Shown piece by piece: positions 8,903 through 16,525 of a DNA stretch of 64,000 nucleotides; position 1 is the first letter of the stretch; each line of letters starts with the position of its first letter. The notes under the pieces were generated by a model. It was not told where the DNA came from and did not search any database. It worked only from the letters and a program-made list of their open reading frames with translations. Origin of the DNA: Nostoc sp. 'Peltigera membranacea cyanobiont' N6 (GTDB lineage: Bacteria > Cyanobacteriota > Cyanobacteriia > Cyanobacteriales > Nostocaceae); NCBI RefSeq assembly GCF_002949735.1, contig NZ_CP026681.1:3596001-3660000 (forward strand), given 5' to 3'. The position numbers were made by a program, and so were the translations under genes.

Positions 8903-9456
8903 GAAGCCGTGGATTGCAACTTTTCTAATCGTGCCAGCACTTCTGAACTGTGAATGTTTGGGTTGACTTTGACAAAAGTCTCGCGCAAGATGCCTTGAGG
9001 ATCGATGATAAAACTATGGCGGCTCGATAAGAAACCGAGCCACGAACCATAAGCTTTGCTCACTGAACCATCGGTGTCAGCCAATAGTGGGAATTTAAGT
9101 CCCTCTGAATCACAAAATTTGGCGTGAGAATCTATGTCATCAGCACTTACGCCAATAATTTGGGTATTTTTATCAATGTATTGAGGTAAGTCTTGCTGAA
9201 AACGACGAGCTTCTATGGTGCAACCAGAGGTGAAGTCTTTAGGGTAAAAGTAGAGGACTAGCCACTTACCGCGCAAGTCAGAGAGGGAAATTTTGCCATC
9301 ACCTGTGTTAGTTGGCAAAGTAAACTCTGGTGCGGGTTGATTAATTGTAGGAAGTTTACCACCAAGAGCATCAGCAACAGGGGTAAAGTTCAGCCAGCTG
9401 ATGACAGAAATACAGCTGGCAAATAATATGTTTAAAAAAGTGCGGCGGGAAATCAT
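8899..9456 (-). CDS. Tat-exported peroxiredoxin of the PrxQ/BCP type
   Basis: This 185-residue thiol peroxidase is counted from the ATG at 9456; an upstream in-frame TTG at 9510 would only lengthen the leader. The N-terminus MISRRTFLNILFASC has a twin-arginine motif and a hydrophobic stretch ending PVADA, so folded export to lumen or periplasm is likely. The peroxidatic cysteine is Cys79 in PKDFTSGCT. The resolving cysteine that BCP/PrxQ proteins usually have five residues later is replaced by Arg84; Cys115 is the only other cysteine in the mature domain. It reduces peroxides with thioredoxin or another thiol donor. sipA lies directly upstream. Confidence 0.88.
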   Translation of the reverse strand: MISRRTFLNILFASCISVISWLNFTPVADALGGKLPTINQPAPEFTLPTNTGDGKISLSDLRGKWLVLYFYPKDFTSGCTIEARRFQQDLPQYIDKNTQIIGVSADDIDSHAKFCDSEGLKFPLLADTDGSVSKAYGSWLGFLSSRHSFIIDPQGILRETFVKVNPNIHSSEVLARLEKLQSTAS

Positions 9457-9513
9457 GGTGTAAACCAGAATCACAACTTTACACAAGTTTACAATTCTTG
9501 GTTGCAGCAAATC

Positions 9514-9756
9514 TCACTTAGAGTCAGATTTGGGAGGGTTATCTGTGCTTTCGATGTATTGGCTATCTAGCAGAAAGGCTCCCCTGGTGAACCGAATACT
9601 CCAATATCCACCGGGACGGCGGTCAATCACTATCCCCTCTTCACCAATGCGAATAACATCAGGGGGGCGCAGCATGGGCATAGGTTCAGCTGTTTTGACG
9701 TAGGGCGGTAGTGCCACAACCCGCACTTTACTACCAATTGCGAATTCTTGAGACAT
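9514..9756 (-). CDS. sipA: SipA-like regulatory protein (DUF3148)
   Basis: This 80-residue protein matches the cyanobacterial DUF3148/SipA family almost end to end, with GSKVRVVALPPYVKTAEPMP, LRPPDVIRIGEEG and RPGGYWSIRFTRGAFLLDSQ. SipA was described in Synechococcus as a small SH3-like partner of the NblS histidine kinase, which controls high-light and nutrient-stress responses. NblS is not in the window. The start is the ATG at 9756; an in-frame TTG three codons earlier is less likely. The gene lies 57 bases upstream of the peroxiredoxin on the same strand. Confidence 0.85.
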   Translation of the reverse strand: MSQEFAIGSKVRVVALPPYVKTAEPMPMLRPPDVIRIGEEGIVIDRRPGGYWSIRFTRGAFLLDSQYIESTDNPPKSDSK

Positions 9757-9780
9757 CTTAATCAAGCTAGGAGGTTCAAT

Positions 9781-9805
9781 AACTCATAACTCATAACTCA
9801 TAACT
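9781..9805. repeat. Heptanucleotide tandem repeat (AACTCAT)
   Basis: Three full AACTCAT units and one partial unit follow the start of sipA. This is a typical Nostoc STRR. The rest of the 239-base gap up to 10004 holds no recognisable gene. Confidence 0.8.
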
Positions 9806-10004
9806 ATCTTGAAAGTCTAGTAAATGGGGAATTGGGAATTAGGTAGATGTGGTTCAAGAAATCACTTTTAAACCGCAGAGGTACGGAGAGCGCAGAGAGG
9901 AAAGCAGAGATTTTAGAAGTTACTTTGAAAAGACTAATCCCTAAAAAGGGGAAAGGGAAAGGGGAAAATTTCATCCCCTTTCCGCATCTTCTGCAAGAAG
10001 TCTA

Positions 10005-10526
10005 TTAATTTTTGACTGTGGAAAATAATGACTGGACATCAGTCAAGGGTAAGTGCCACAGTAATTCTGGTTGCCAAGTATCTGGGTCAAGGTGGGAGTT
10101 ACAACCGCGTTGATATGCTTGCCAGAGTCTGTCCCAGCTAAATTGTTGTTGAGAATTTAGGTTTTTATGGATGACTCGCAACAGTCCTAGCCCCAGCATC
10201 AAGTTACTTGTGCTAAATTTTGTTCCTAATAAAAATGCTTGTACTTCTACTTCACTAATCAAGTCAGCACCATAGCCTGTAAGGACGTGAATCCCATCAT
10301 GGAGTTGTTTCCGACGGCTACCAGTGGTAAAAGGTTGTAGATTGTGTTCATTGAGGAAATTCGCCCAAGTTCTGCCAAAAGTGCCAGTAGGGAGAAAACG
10401 CAATCTCTCTATTTCCACAATTTGGGGAACATCTCGTCCTTGTGCTATGGCGACGCGATCGATTAAATCTAAAACCTGTTGCAGGCGAGGAGTAGGATTT
10501 GGAGAAGCAGCAAAGGGTTGCATCAT
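10005..10526 (-). CDS. Coq4-family protein
   Basis: This 173-residue soluble protein has the Coq4 signature HDxxHx11E: His76, Asp77, His80 and Glu92 in LHDGIHVLTGYGADLISEVE. In mitochondria Coq4 is needed for ubiquinone synthesis, and the motif holds a divalent metal. The bacterial relatives are less well studied. Cyanobacteria make plastoquinone, so a quinone-related role is plausible but not shown. Tandem ATG codons begin at 10526. It lies downstream of the Spy-like gene on the same strand with a hairpin between them, so it is probably a separate transcript. Confidence 0.8.
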   Translation of the reverse strand: MMQPFAASPNPTPRLQQVLDLIDRVAIAQGRDVPQIVEIERLRFLPTGTFGRTWANFLNEHNLQPFTTGSRRKQLHDGIHVLTGYGADLISEVEVQAFLLGTKFSTSNLMLGLGLLRVIHKNLNSQQQFSWDRLWQAYQRGCNSHLDPDTWQPELLWHLPLTDVQSLFSTVKN

Positions 10527-10543
10527 AATCTATCTTGGGATGA

Positions 10544-10563
10544 GATGGGCAGCACTGCCCATC
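10544..10563 (-). terminator. Hairpin between the Spy-like and Coq4-like genes
   Basis: GATGGGCAG and CTGCCCATC form a perfect 9-base stem around CA, extendable by TGGG/CCCA. It lies just after the Spy-like gene. The T-run (TATTATTTTTT) is on the plus-strand side, so for the leftward transcript it is a stem without a clean U-tract; end-of-transcript function is inferred. Confidence 0.5.
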
Positions 10564-10590
10564 CCAGAATTATTATTTTTTGAAAGATTA

Positions 10591-11109
10591 TTATTGAGGA
10601 TTGCCTTGTTGACGGCGAGAAGGAGCATTTTGACGGAATTGCTCTATTTTCTGGCGCTGTTCGGGGGTTAAGACTGCTTGAATCTGTTGTTTCTCAGACT
10701 CCCGAATTTGTCGCATTTGGGTTTTCTGTGCTTCACTCAGATTTAAGTCAGCAAAATTACCTTTTTTGCGACCACGATGCTGACCTGGTTGCCCTTGACC
10801 TGTTTGCCCCTGAGCCTTACGCGCTTGCCGTTCAGCCTGATGCGCTTGTTTTGCTGCTTCTAATTTTGCCTTTTGTTCTGGGGTGAAAACTGCCTCCATT
10901 TTGGTGCGGCTATCGCGGCGAATTGTCTGAATTTGGCTTTTTTGGGCATCTGTTAGATTTAAGTCTTTCCAAGGGCCCCTTTCTTTTTGTGGAGTTTGTG
11001 CCAGTAACAAGGGTGAAGGAGAGGCTGTTTGAGCGTCAACAGCAAAGGAGGTTGCAGTTAAAGTTAGAGCGATCGCTCCAGCGACTAGCGATAATACTTT
11101 GAGTTTCAT
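10591..11109 (-). CDS. Spy/CpxP-like periplasmic protein with LTxxQ motifs
   Basis: This 172-residue exported protein has a signal peptide (MKLKVLSLVAGAIALTLTAT, cleavage near TSFAVDAQT). The rest is helical, charged and rich in Gln, Lys and Arg. Two repeats of the LTxxQ type are visible: LNLTDAQKSQIQTIR followed by FTPEQKAKL, and LNLSEAQKTQMRQIR followed by LTPEQRQKI. Spy and CpxP proteins are small periplasmic chaperones or stress sensors that cradle unfolded proteins or bind a sensor kinase. The gene is divergent from a histidine kinase/response regulator pair, which suggests that the pair controls it. A palindromic GTCATG cluster lies in between. Confidence 0.82.
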   Translation of the reverse strand: MKLKVLSLVAGAIALTLTATSFAVDAQTASPSPLLLAQTPQKERGPWKDLNLTDAQKSQIQTIRRDSRTKMEAVFTPEQKAKLEAAKQAHQAERQARKAQGQTGQGQPGQHRGRKKGNFADLNLSEAQKTQMRQIRESEKQQIQAVLTPEQRQKIEQFRQNAPSRRQQGNPQ

Positions 11110-11185
11110 TACTTATCCTGTGGGTTTTTCCTGGTTGGTTGTCACCATCATAAGAACTTATCTTTAGTAGTTACATGAGGAGAAG

Positions 11186-11216
11186 GTCATGGTTTTACCC
11201 ATGACTTTAGTCATGA
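11186..11216. promoter_or_regulatory. GTCATG palindrome cluster, candidate response-regulator operator
   Basis: Three half-sites lie in 31 bases: GTCATGG (11186), CCATGAC (11199) and GTCATGA (11210). The last two form the palindrome CATGAC-TTTA-GTCATG. The cluster sits 77-107 bases upstream of the Spy-like start and about 260 bases upstream of the kinase gene. LuxR-type regulators often bind short palindromes of this kind; binding by the neighbouring regulator is inferred. The rest of the 365-base gap (11110-11474) is AT-rich without a gene. Confidence 0.5.
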
Positions 11217-11474
11217 TTGAATTTTGACAAATTTGACTGACAATAAATAGTTAGGAGGTGGGAGTTAGGAATTAGAAGTTATAAATGATGAATATTTTTA
11301 TGATGATTGATTTATAAATCCTTATTTAGCTTATTGCATTATGTTTTTATCCCCTGCATTTACTATTAATTACTCACTTGGCGAAAACTTTAAACTGCTG
11401 AAGTAACCGTTAAAAGAGTTAGAATTTATAACTCCAAACTCTTAACTCATTCATTAACTGGAGCAAAATGACTG

Positions 11475-12740
11475 ATGAATAGTCAATTTAAAATTAACAA
11501 GCATCCTTTTCCATCTCTACTTTATCTGGAGTGGATACTACTGGCTATCACTGCATTAACAGCAGTGATCCCACCTCCCTTACGGCGATTTCATCCCAAA
11601 CCTCCAGAGCTATCAATTTGTGGTACATTTCCCGACTTATCAGTTTGCAATCTATTGCCAGAACTGTCAATTTATAGTCTGGTTATTTTTGCATTAATGG
11701 GCTTGATATTACCCACAAAGAGCAAGACATCTAAAATAATATACACGGTTGTTGAAATTTCATTAATTTTAACTACTGGATTATTTGGTGAAAGATTCGC
11801 TCGTCTTTTTCCTTTTCTTTACATAATTTTAGTTACTCGCAGTTGCCTAATATTTAACTTGCCTGGACGTTTATTTGTTACCTCCCTATCCTTTACGTTA
11901 TTTCTATTTACGACACAGTTAAAATATCAGCTATTCAATTTACAAGCATCTCCACAAGCACAAGAAAAATTCAGATTTCTTAGCTTGAATTGGTCGCTAG
12001 TATTTGGCTTAAGTTTGGTCTTTGTGTTGTTGATGATGAATGCAGTGTTATCTGAACGCCACAGCCGAGAAAAGCTAGCGATCGCTAACGAAAAACTCCG
12101 TGAATATGCCATGCGAATTGAAAATCAAGCTACCTTAGAAGAACGTAACCGCATTGCTCGTGAAATTCATGATTCATTAGGACATTCTCTAACTGCTTTA
12201 AATTTGCAATTAGAAACAGCTTTAAAACTGTGGCAATCTAACCCAGGTAAGGCTGAAACATTTCTAGCAACAGCAAAAGAATTAGGTTCCAAGGCGCTAA
12301 AAGATGTCCGCCAATCTGTTTCTACTATGCGTTACAATCCCTTACAAGAGCAATCTTTAGATAGTGCGATCGCTAGTCTTTCAGAAAATTTTCATCGCTC
12401 TAATGGCATTTTACCAATTTGCCAAATCAACCTGGAATATTCTCTACCACCTGAAATCAATACTGCTATTTACCGGATTATTCAAGAATCTTTGACAAAT
12501 ATAACTAAATATGGTTATGCAACCGAGGTTAAACTGGAACTCACGACAACCAGAGGAAATTTGCGATTGATAATTCAGGATAATGGTAGAGGTTTTGATT
12601 TAGGGCAAAATACTACTGGTTTTGGACTTCATAGTATGCGCGATCGCACTTTAGCACTTGGAGGTGAGTTTAATATTAATAGCGCTCCTGGTTCTGGTTG
12701 CAAAATTACAGTTAATATTCCTTTAATGAGGTTGAGATGA
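11475..12740 (+). CDS. NarL-type sensor histidine kinase (HisKA_3)
   Basis: This 421-residue kinase is anchored by about five or six hydrophobic segments in the first 190 residues (for example 17-33, 67-81, 88-103, 110-127 and 172-190). A short coiled coil follows, then the dimerisation domain with the phospho-acceptor His232 in EERNRIAREIHDSLGHS, typical of HisKA_3/DesK-like kinases. The ATPase domain has DNGRGFD and GFGLHSMRDR. The N-terminus has no recognisable ligand domain, so it probably senses the membrane or its partners. The gene overlaps its response regulator by four bases (ATGA), showing translational coupling. Confidence 0.9.
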   Translation: MNSQFKINKHPFPSLLYLEWILLAITALTAVIPPPLRRFHPKPPELSICGTFPDLSVCNLLPELSIYSLVIFALMGLILPTKSKTSKIIYTVVEISLILTTGLFGERFARLFPFLYIILVTRSCLIFNLPGRLFVTSLSFTLFLFTTQLKYQLFNLQASPQAQEKFRFLSLNWSLVFGLSLVFVLLMMNAVLSERHSREKLAIANEKLREYAMRIENQATLEERNRIAREIHDSLGHSLTALNLQLETALKLWQSNPGKAETFLATAKELGSKALKDVRQSVSTMRYNPLQEQSLDSAIASLSENFHRSNGILPICQINLEYSLPPEINTAIYRIIQESLTNITKYGYATEVKLELTTTRGNLRLIIQDNGRGFDLGQNTTGFGLHSMRDRTLALGGEFNINSAPGSGCKITVNIPLMRLR

Positions 12741-13402
12741 TGATTAAAGTATTGTTGGTAGATGACCAAGGTTTAATTCGTCAAGGATTAAGAGCGTTAT
12801 TAGAATTAGAACCAGATTTAGAGATAGTCGGAGAAGCAGAAAATGGCGAACAGGCAATTAATTTGGTTGCTGAATTCCAGCCAGATGTGGTATTGCTAGA
12901 TATTAGAATGCCTATTATGGATGGAGTTGCAGCCACGAAGGAGATTCAAAAACGTTTTGCAAAAACTAAAATTTTAGTCTTAACAACTTTTGATGATGAT
13001 GAATATGTATCAGCAGCATTGCAAAATGGGGCAATGGGTTATTTATTGAAAGATACACCATCAGAAGAATTAGCTGTTGCTATTCGTGCTGTTTATAAAG
13101 GATATACTCAATTAGGCCCAGGTATAGTTAAAAAGCTATTAACTCAGTTTTCTAATGGTATAGTAACCCAGTCACCCCCTGTACCATCTAGTTTAACTGA
13201 ACTTACTCCCAGAGAAAAAGAGGTTTTGCGGTTAATTGCTACAGGCGCTAGTAACCGAGAAATTGCTCAACAACTCTACATTTCTGAGGGTACGGTCAAA
13301 AATCATGTTACGAATATTTTAAATCGGTTAAATTTGCGCGATCGCACTCAAGCAGCGATTTGGGCAAATACATATTTATCCTATTTGAAGGAAGCAAGTT
13401 AA
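12737..13402 (+). CDS. NarL/FixJ-family response regulator
   Basis: This 221-residue regulator has an N-terminal receiver with acidic pocket VDDQ, phospho-acceptor Asp55 in VVLLDIRMPIMDG, a switch Thr in VLTTFDDD and a Lys in LLKDTP. The C-terminal LuxR-type helix-turn-helix spans about 150-215 (LTPREKEVLRLIATGASNREI, ISEGTVKNHVTNIL). It is translationally coupled to the histidine kinase and presumably receives phosphate from its His232. The divergent Spy-like gene with GTCATG palindromes is the most obvious target. Confidence 0.93.
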   Translation: MMIKVLLVDDQGLIRQGLRALLELEPDLEIVGEAENGEQAINLVAEFQPDVVLLDIRMPIMDGVAATKEIQKRFAKTKILVLTTFDDDEYVSAALQNGAMGYLLKDTPSEELAVAIRAVYKGYTQLGPGIVKKLLTQFSNGIVTQSPPVPSSLTELTPREKEVLRLIATGASNREIAQQLYISEGTVKNHVTNILNRLNLRDRTQAAIWANTYLSYLKEAS

Positions 13403-13424
13403 ATAATTCGTAATTTTAATCTTT

Positions 13425-13562
13425 AATAGGAATCATATTTGATTTTTGAAAAAATATAAGTTAGACGGAACGTCGTAACGCACTATAAGCATTTGGGTGG
13501 TGCGTTAGCGTAGCATAACGCACCCTACCCACATTTCAAAAATCAAATACTAGTCCTATATA
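13425..13562. mobile_element. MITE-like element, family B, copy 1
   Basis: This 138-base element has terminal inverted repeats AATAGGAATCATATTTGATT and AATCAAATACTAGTCCTATA (imperfect). The core contains palindromic GGTGCGTTA/TAACGCACC. It matches the better preserved copy at 27677-27829 and the copies near 19327 and 58823. It carries no reading frame. Confidence 0.72.
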
Positions 13563-13640
13563 TAAGACTAAACTTAGGATTTACTAATGTGGATGCAATC
13601 GCTAAAATTGCTGGTAGAAGTTGTTGGAATTCTGAGCATT

Positions 13641-14138
13641 ATGAAGCGCATTTGCAATATGGTTAATATTTTTACAATAACTTCATTTTCTGCTTTTGTA
13701 TTTGCTAGCACCACTACTTTACTGCTAGTGCAGACAGTCACAGCTAAACCTGTACAGATAAAAAAGCAAGTCAATCAAGCAAAACCATTAAACTCAGGAG
13801 TACGAATATACCCTGCAAATAATAGCCTACCAGCAAGCCGCCTGATTACGATTGAACGTGCTATTAAAAAGTCTAGTAATATGCAAATAACAGAAGCAAA
13901 ACTTACAACTTACGAGGAATTCGCAGCCCAAACAGGAATGTACAAATCATCGATTTCTAACAACCGTATGGTGTGGATAATAACTGGTTTTGTCCAAGGT
14001 GAGTTTAGAATGTCTAAAGGTAGAAGTGTCTGCACTGATAACGCCAAACTTGTGGAATTAATAGATGCAGAAACTGGCGATTCTTTTGGTAGAAGTGTTC
14101 ACTATCCTCTAAACAATCAGATAAATTTTATGCCGTAA
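13641..14138 (+). CDS. Secreted hypothetical protein with a PepSY-like C-terminus
   Basis: From the ATG at 13641 the product is 165 residues and opens with a signal peptide (MKRICNMVNIFTITSFSAFV, ending TVTAKP). An in-frame ATG at 13587 would place extra residues before the signal and is less likely. The mature part is basic at first and ends with VWIITGFVQGEF and, later, LVELIDAETGDSFG. That pattern resembles the strand and DAxTG turn of PepSY-type domains. I do not recognise a named family. It is a single gene between an inverted-repeat element and a convergent deaminase gene. Confidence 0.6.
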   Translation: MKRICNMVNIFTITSFSAFVFASTTTLLLVQTVTAKPVQIKKQVNQAKPLNSGVRIYPANNSLPASRLITIERAIKKSSNMQITEAKLTTYEEFAAQTGMYKSSISNNRMVWIITGFVQGEFRMSKGRSVCTDNAKLVELIDAETGDSFGRSVHYPLNNQINFMP

Positions 14139-14197
14139 AAGTAGTAGGCAAAATTTAGTTAGTCTGCGAACCGAAAAATGTCGAATTAAATTACAGG

Positions 14198-14641
14198 CTA
14201 TTTAAATAAATCTAAACATTCGTGCTTTAAAATGCCTTTGGTGACTTTGATATTCCTAAATGATTTAGCAATTATCTCTTCACAAGATAGATTAATTTGT
14301 GACTGATTTATCGAGATTAAATCTTGAATGGAAGCACCATATACAATTTCTGATAAACCACTCCAAACACAAGCAGTTGCACACATCGGACAAGGTTCGC
14401 CAGTTGTATATATGCTATAACCTTCTAAAGAAGGGTTTTTAAGTTTAGCTGTTAAATTACGAATAACATTGATTTCTGCATGGCCTGATGGATCGTTATC
14501 TCTTATAACAGTATTATGACCTACTGCAACGACTTCGTTATCTTTAACAATCACAGCACCATAAGGTGCATCTCCTTCTTTTGCTTCTGCCAAAGCTAAA
14601 CGCATAAAATATTCTGGGTTCATATAAGCTGGTGTTAACAT
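14198..14641 (-). CDS. Nucleoside deaminase (cytidine/guanine deaminase-like)
   Basis: This is a 147-residue zinc deaminase of the CDA fold. Zinc ligands and the catalytic Glu are clear: His54-Ala-Glu56 in SGHAEINVIR, and Cys84 and Cys87 in GEPCPMCATA. The order and the EPCPMC variant fit the GuaD/nucleoside deaminase group, which hydrolyses guanine or related bases, more than tRNA adenosine deaminase TadA. The start may be ATG 14641 or ATG 14623 (MNPEYFM); neither has a strong ribosome-binding site. The substrate is unproven. Confidence 0.85.
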   Translation of the reverse strand: MLTPAYMNPEYFMRLALAEAKEGDAPYGAVIVKDNEVVAVGHNTVIRDNDPSGHAEINVIRNLTAKLKNPSLEGYSIYTTGEPCPMCATACVWSGLSEIVYGASIQDLISINQSQINLSCEEIIAKSFRNIKVTKGILKHECLDLFK

Positions 14642-14711
14642 AAGGATAATGATTAATAATATCGTATTTCTAATGCTATAACTGGGAATTAAGATTAGTT
14701 AATGGTCGAAT

Positions 14712-15503
14712 ATGTTACTGAGCAGACAAGAAACAGAATTCTACTTAACAGACCTAGAAACACCAATAGGTAAAGCGATTAATTTAACACTAGCCGCTAT
14801 GGTGTTAGTATCATCAGGAATTTTTGTGGCGGAAACTTATAATATCCCTGATTCTGTGCGGTTTCAATTGCATCTTGTTGATACTGCGATCGTCATCATA
14901 TTCGCGGTGGAATATTCACTCCGTCTGTGGAGTGCAGAAAATAAAGTTCAGTATATTTTTAGCTTTTATTCGATTATTGACTTAATGGCGATTTTACCAT
15001 TCTTTCTAGGAATGGTGGATATTAGCTTTATCCGCCTACTGCGATGGTTTCGGATTTTAAGATTAATTAGATTTATAGATAGAAAATTTTTATTCGCCAG
15101 TATCAGTACCGAAGATGGAATGATTTTTGCGCGAATATTATTTACATTATTTGCAATTGTTTTTATTTATTCTGGTTTAATTTATCAAGTAGAGCATCCG
15201 GTTAATCCTCAAAATTACGGTACATTTTTGGATGCATTCTATTTCTCTGTTGTCACCATGACAACTGTGGGATTTGGCGATGTTATTCCCATTTCTGAAT
15301 TAGGGCGCTTGCTAACAGTATTGATGATTTTTACCGGAATTGCACTGATTCCTTGGCAAGTGGGGGATTTAATTAAGCGAGTAGTGAAAACTGCTAATCA
15401 GGTAGAAACCGTTTGCTCAAATTGTGGTTTGGCTTTCCATGATGTAGATGCGGGGTTTTGTAAAAGGTGCGGAACTAAGTTACCAAGTCGGAGGGTTGAT
15501 TGA
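14712..15503 (+). CDS. Voltage-gated potassium channel subunit with C-terminal zinc ribbon
   Basis: This 263-residue six-helix ion channel protein has S1-S4 at about residues 22-125, with an S4-like arginine ladder RLLRWFRILRLIRFIDRK (108-125). The pore domain has the potassium selectivity filter TTVGFGD (184-190). After S6 a short linker leads to a zinc ribbon with two CxxC pairs (Cys235/Cys238 and Cys250/Cys253). The tetrameric channel would conduct K+ across the plasma membrane. The C-terminal zinc ribbon is small and could serve assembly or redox sensing; that is inference. Fusions of this kind occur in several bacterial KvAP-like proteins. Confidence 0.88.
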   Translation: MLLSRQETEFYLTDLETPIGKAINLTLAAMVLVSSGIFVAETYNIPDSVRFQLHLVDTAIVIIFAVEYSLRLWSAENKVQYIFSFYSIIDLMAILPFFLGMVDISFIRLLRWFRILRLIRFIDRKFLFASISTEDGMIFARILFTLFAIVFIYSGLIYQVEHPVNPQNYGTFLDAFYFSVVTMTTVGFGDVIPISELGRLLTVLMIFTGIALIPWQVGDLIKRVVKTANQVETVCSNCGLAFHDVDAGFCKRCGTKLPSRRVD

Positions 15504-15567
15504 AAAAGGAAATTTCACGGTAAGATAATCTTTCTTTGGCAACTGCTCAGAAAAGAGAATATAACCA

Positions 15568-16425
15568 ATGCCTAACCTCAATCTCATTTCAGAATATAAA
15601 AGCTTTGGTGGCAAACTCGGCTTTTACAGTCATCCCTCCTCAAGCTGTAACGGTGAAATGCGCTTTGCTGTCTATCAACCACCACAAGCAACTCAAAAAC
15701 CTGTGCCAATTCTCTATTTTCTCTCTGGTTTAACTTGCACGGAAGAAAATTTTATGGTTAAGGCGGGGGCGCAACGCTACGCAGCTGAGTACGGTTTGAT
15801 GCTGGTTGTACCAGATACTAGCCCCCGAAATAGTGGCATTGCAGGTGAGGATGATGATTGGGACTTTGGCACAGGTGCGGGCTTTTATGTTGATGCTACA
15901 GAGGAACCGTGGCGTAAAAACTACCAAATGTATAGTTATGTCGTCCAGGAATTACCTGCTTTAATTACCGCAAATTTCCCAACCCAACCCGAAAAACAAG
16001 GAATTTTCGGTCATTCAATGGGCGGACACGGGGCGCTAGTCTGTGCGATGAGAAACCCAGAACTCTATAAATCAGTATCAGCTTTTGCACCTATTACTGC
16101 ACCTATGGGTTGTCCTTGGGGTCAAAAAGCTTTCAGTGGTTATCTTGGCAGCAATCAAGAAAGTTGGCGTGCTTATGATGCCAGTGAATTGGTCAAGCAA
16201 GTAGGATATCACAGTGCAATTCTCATTGACCAAGGGACTGCCGATAAATTTTTAGCTGAACAATTAATGCCAGAAGTTTTTGAACAAGCTTGTGCAGATG
16301 TTAAGCAACCCCTAAATTTGCGTTACCAAGAAGGCTATGACCACAGTTTTTATTTTATCGCCAGTTTTATTGAAGATCATATCCGCCACCATGCGATCGC
16401 TTTCGGAGTTACAGTGACTAAATAA
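15568..16425 (+). CDS. S-formylglutathione hydrolase
   Basis: This 285-residue alpha/beta hydrolase of the esterase D/FrmB family hydrolyses S-formylglutathione to formate and glutathione in formaldehyde detoxification. The nucleophile is Ser150 in GHSMGGHGALV. The acid lies in DQGTADKFL and the catalytic His in EGYDHSFYF. FLSGLTCTEENFMVKAGAQR is the family signature that builds the oxyanion hole. Length is typical. The partner glutathione-dependent formaldehyde dehydrogenase is not adjacent. Confidence 0.92.
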   Translation: MPNLNLISEYKSFGGKLGFYSHPSSSCNGEMRFAVYQPPQATQKPVPILYFLSGLTCTEENFMVKAGAQRYAAEYGLMLVVPDTSPRNSGIAGEDDDWDFGTGAGFYVDATEEPWRKNYQMYSYVVQELPALITANFPTQPEKQGIFGHSMGGHGALVCAMRNPELYKSVSAFAPITAPMGCPWGQKAFSGYLGSNQESWRAYDASELVKQVGYHSAILIDQGTADKFLAEQLMPEVFEQACADVKQPLNLRYQEGYDHSFYFIASFIEDHIRHHAIAFGVTVTK

Positions 16426-16525
16426 ACACCCTCTTAGCTTCAGCTTTCCAATTGCTTTTTTGTCAGTAAAGCTGATTTCGCTCAACTGATAGCTTCCATC
16501 TGACGATTTATTAGTGAGTGGAGTC

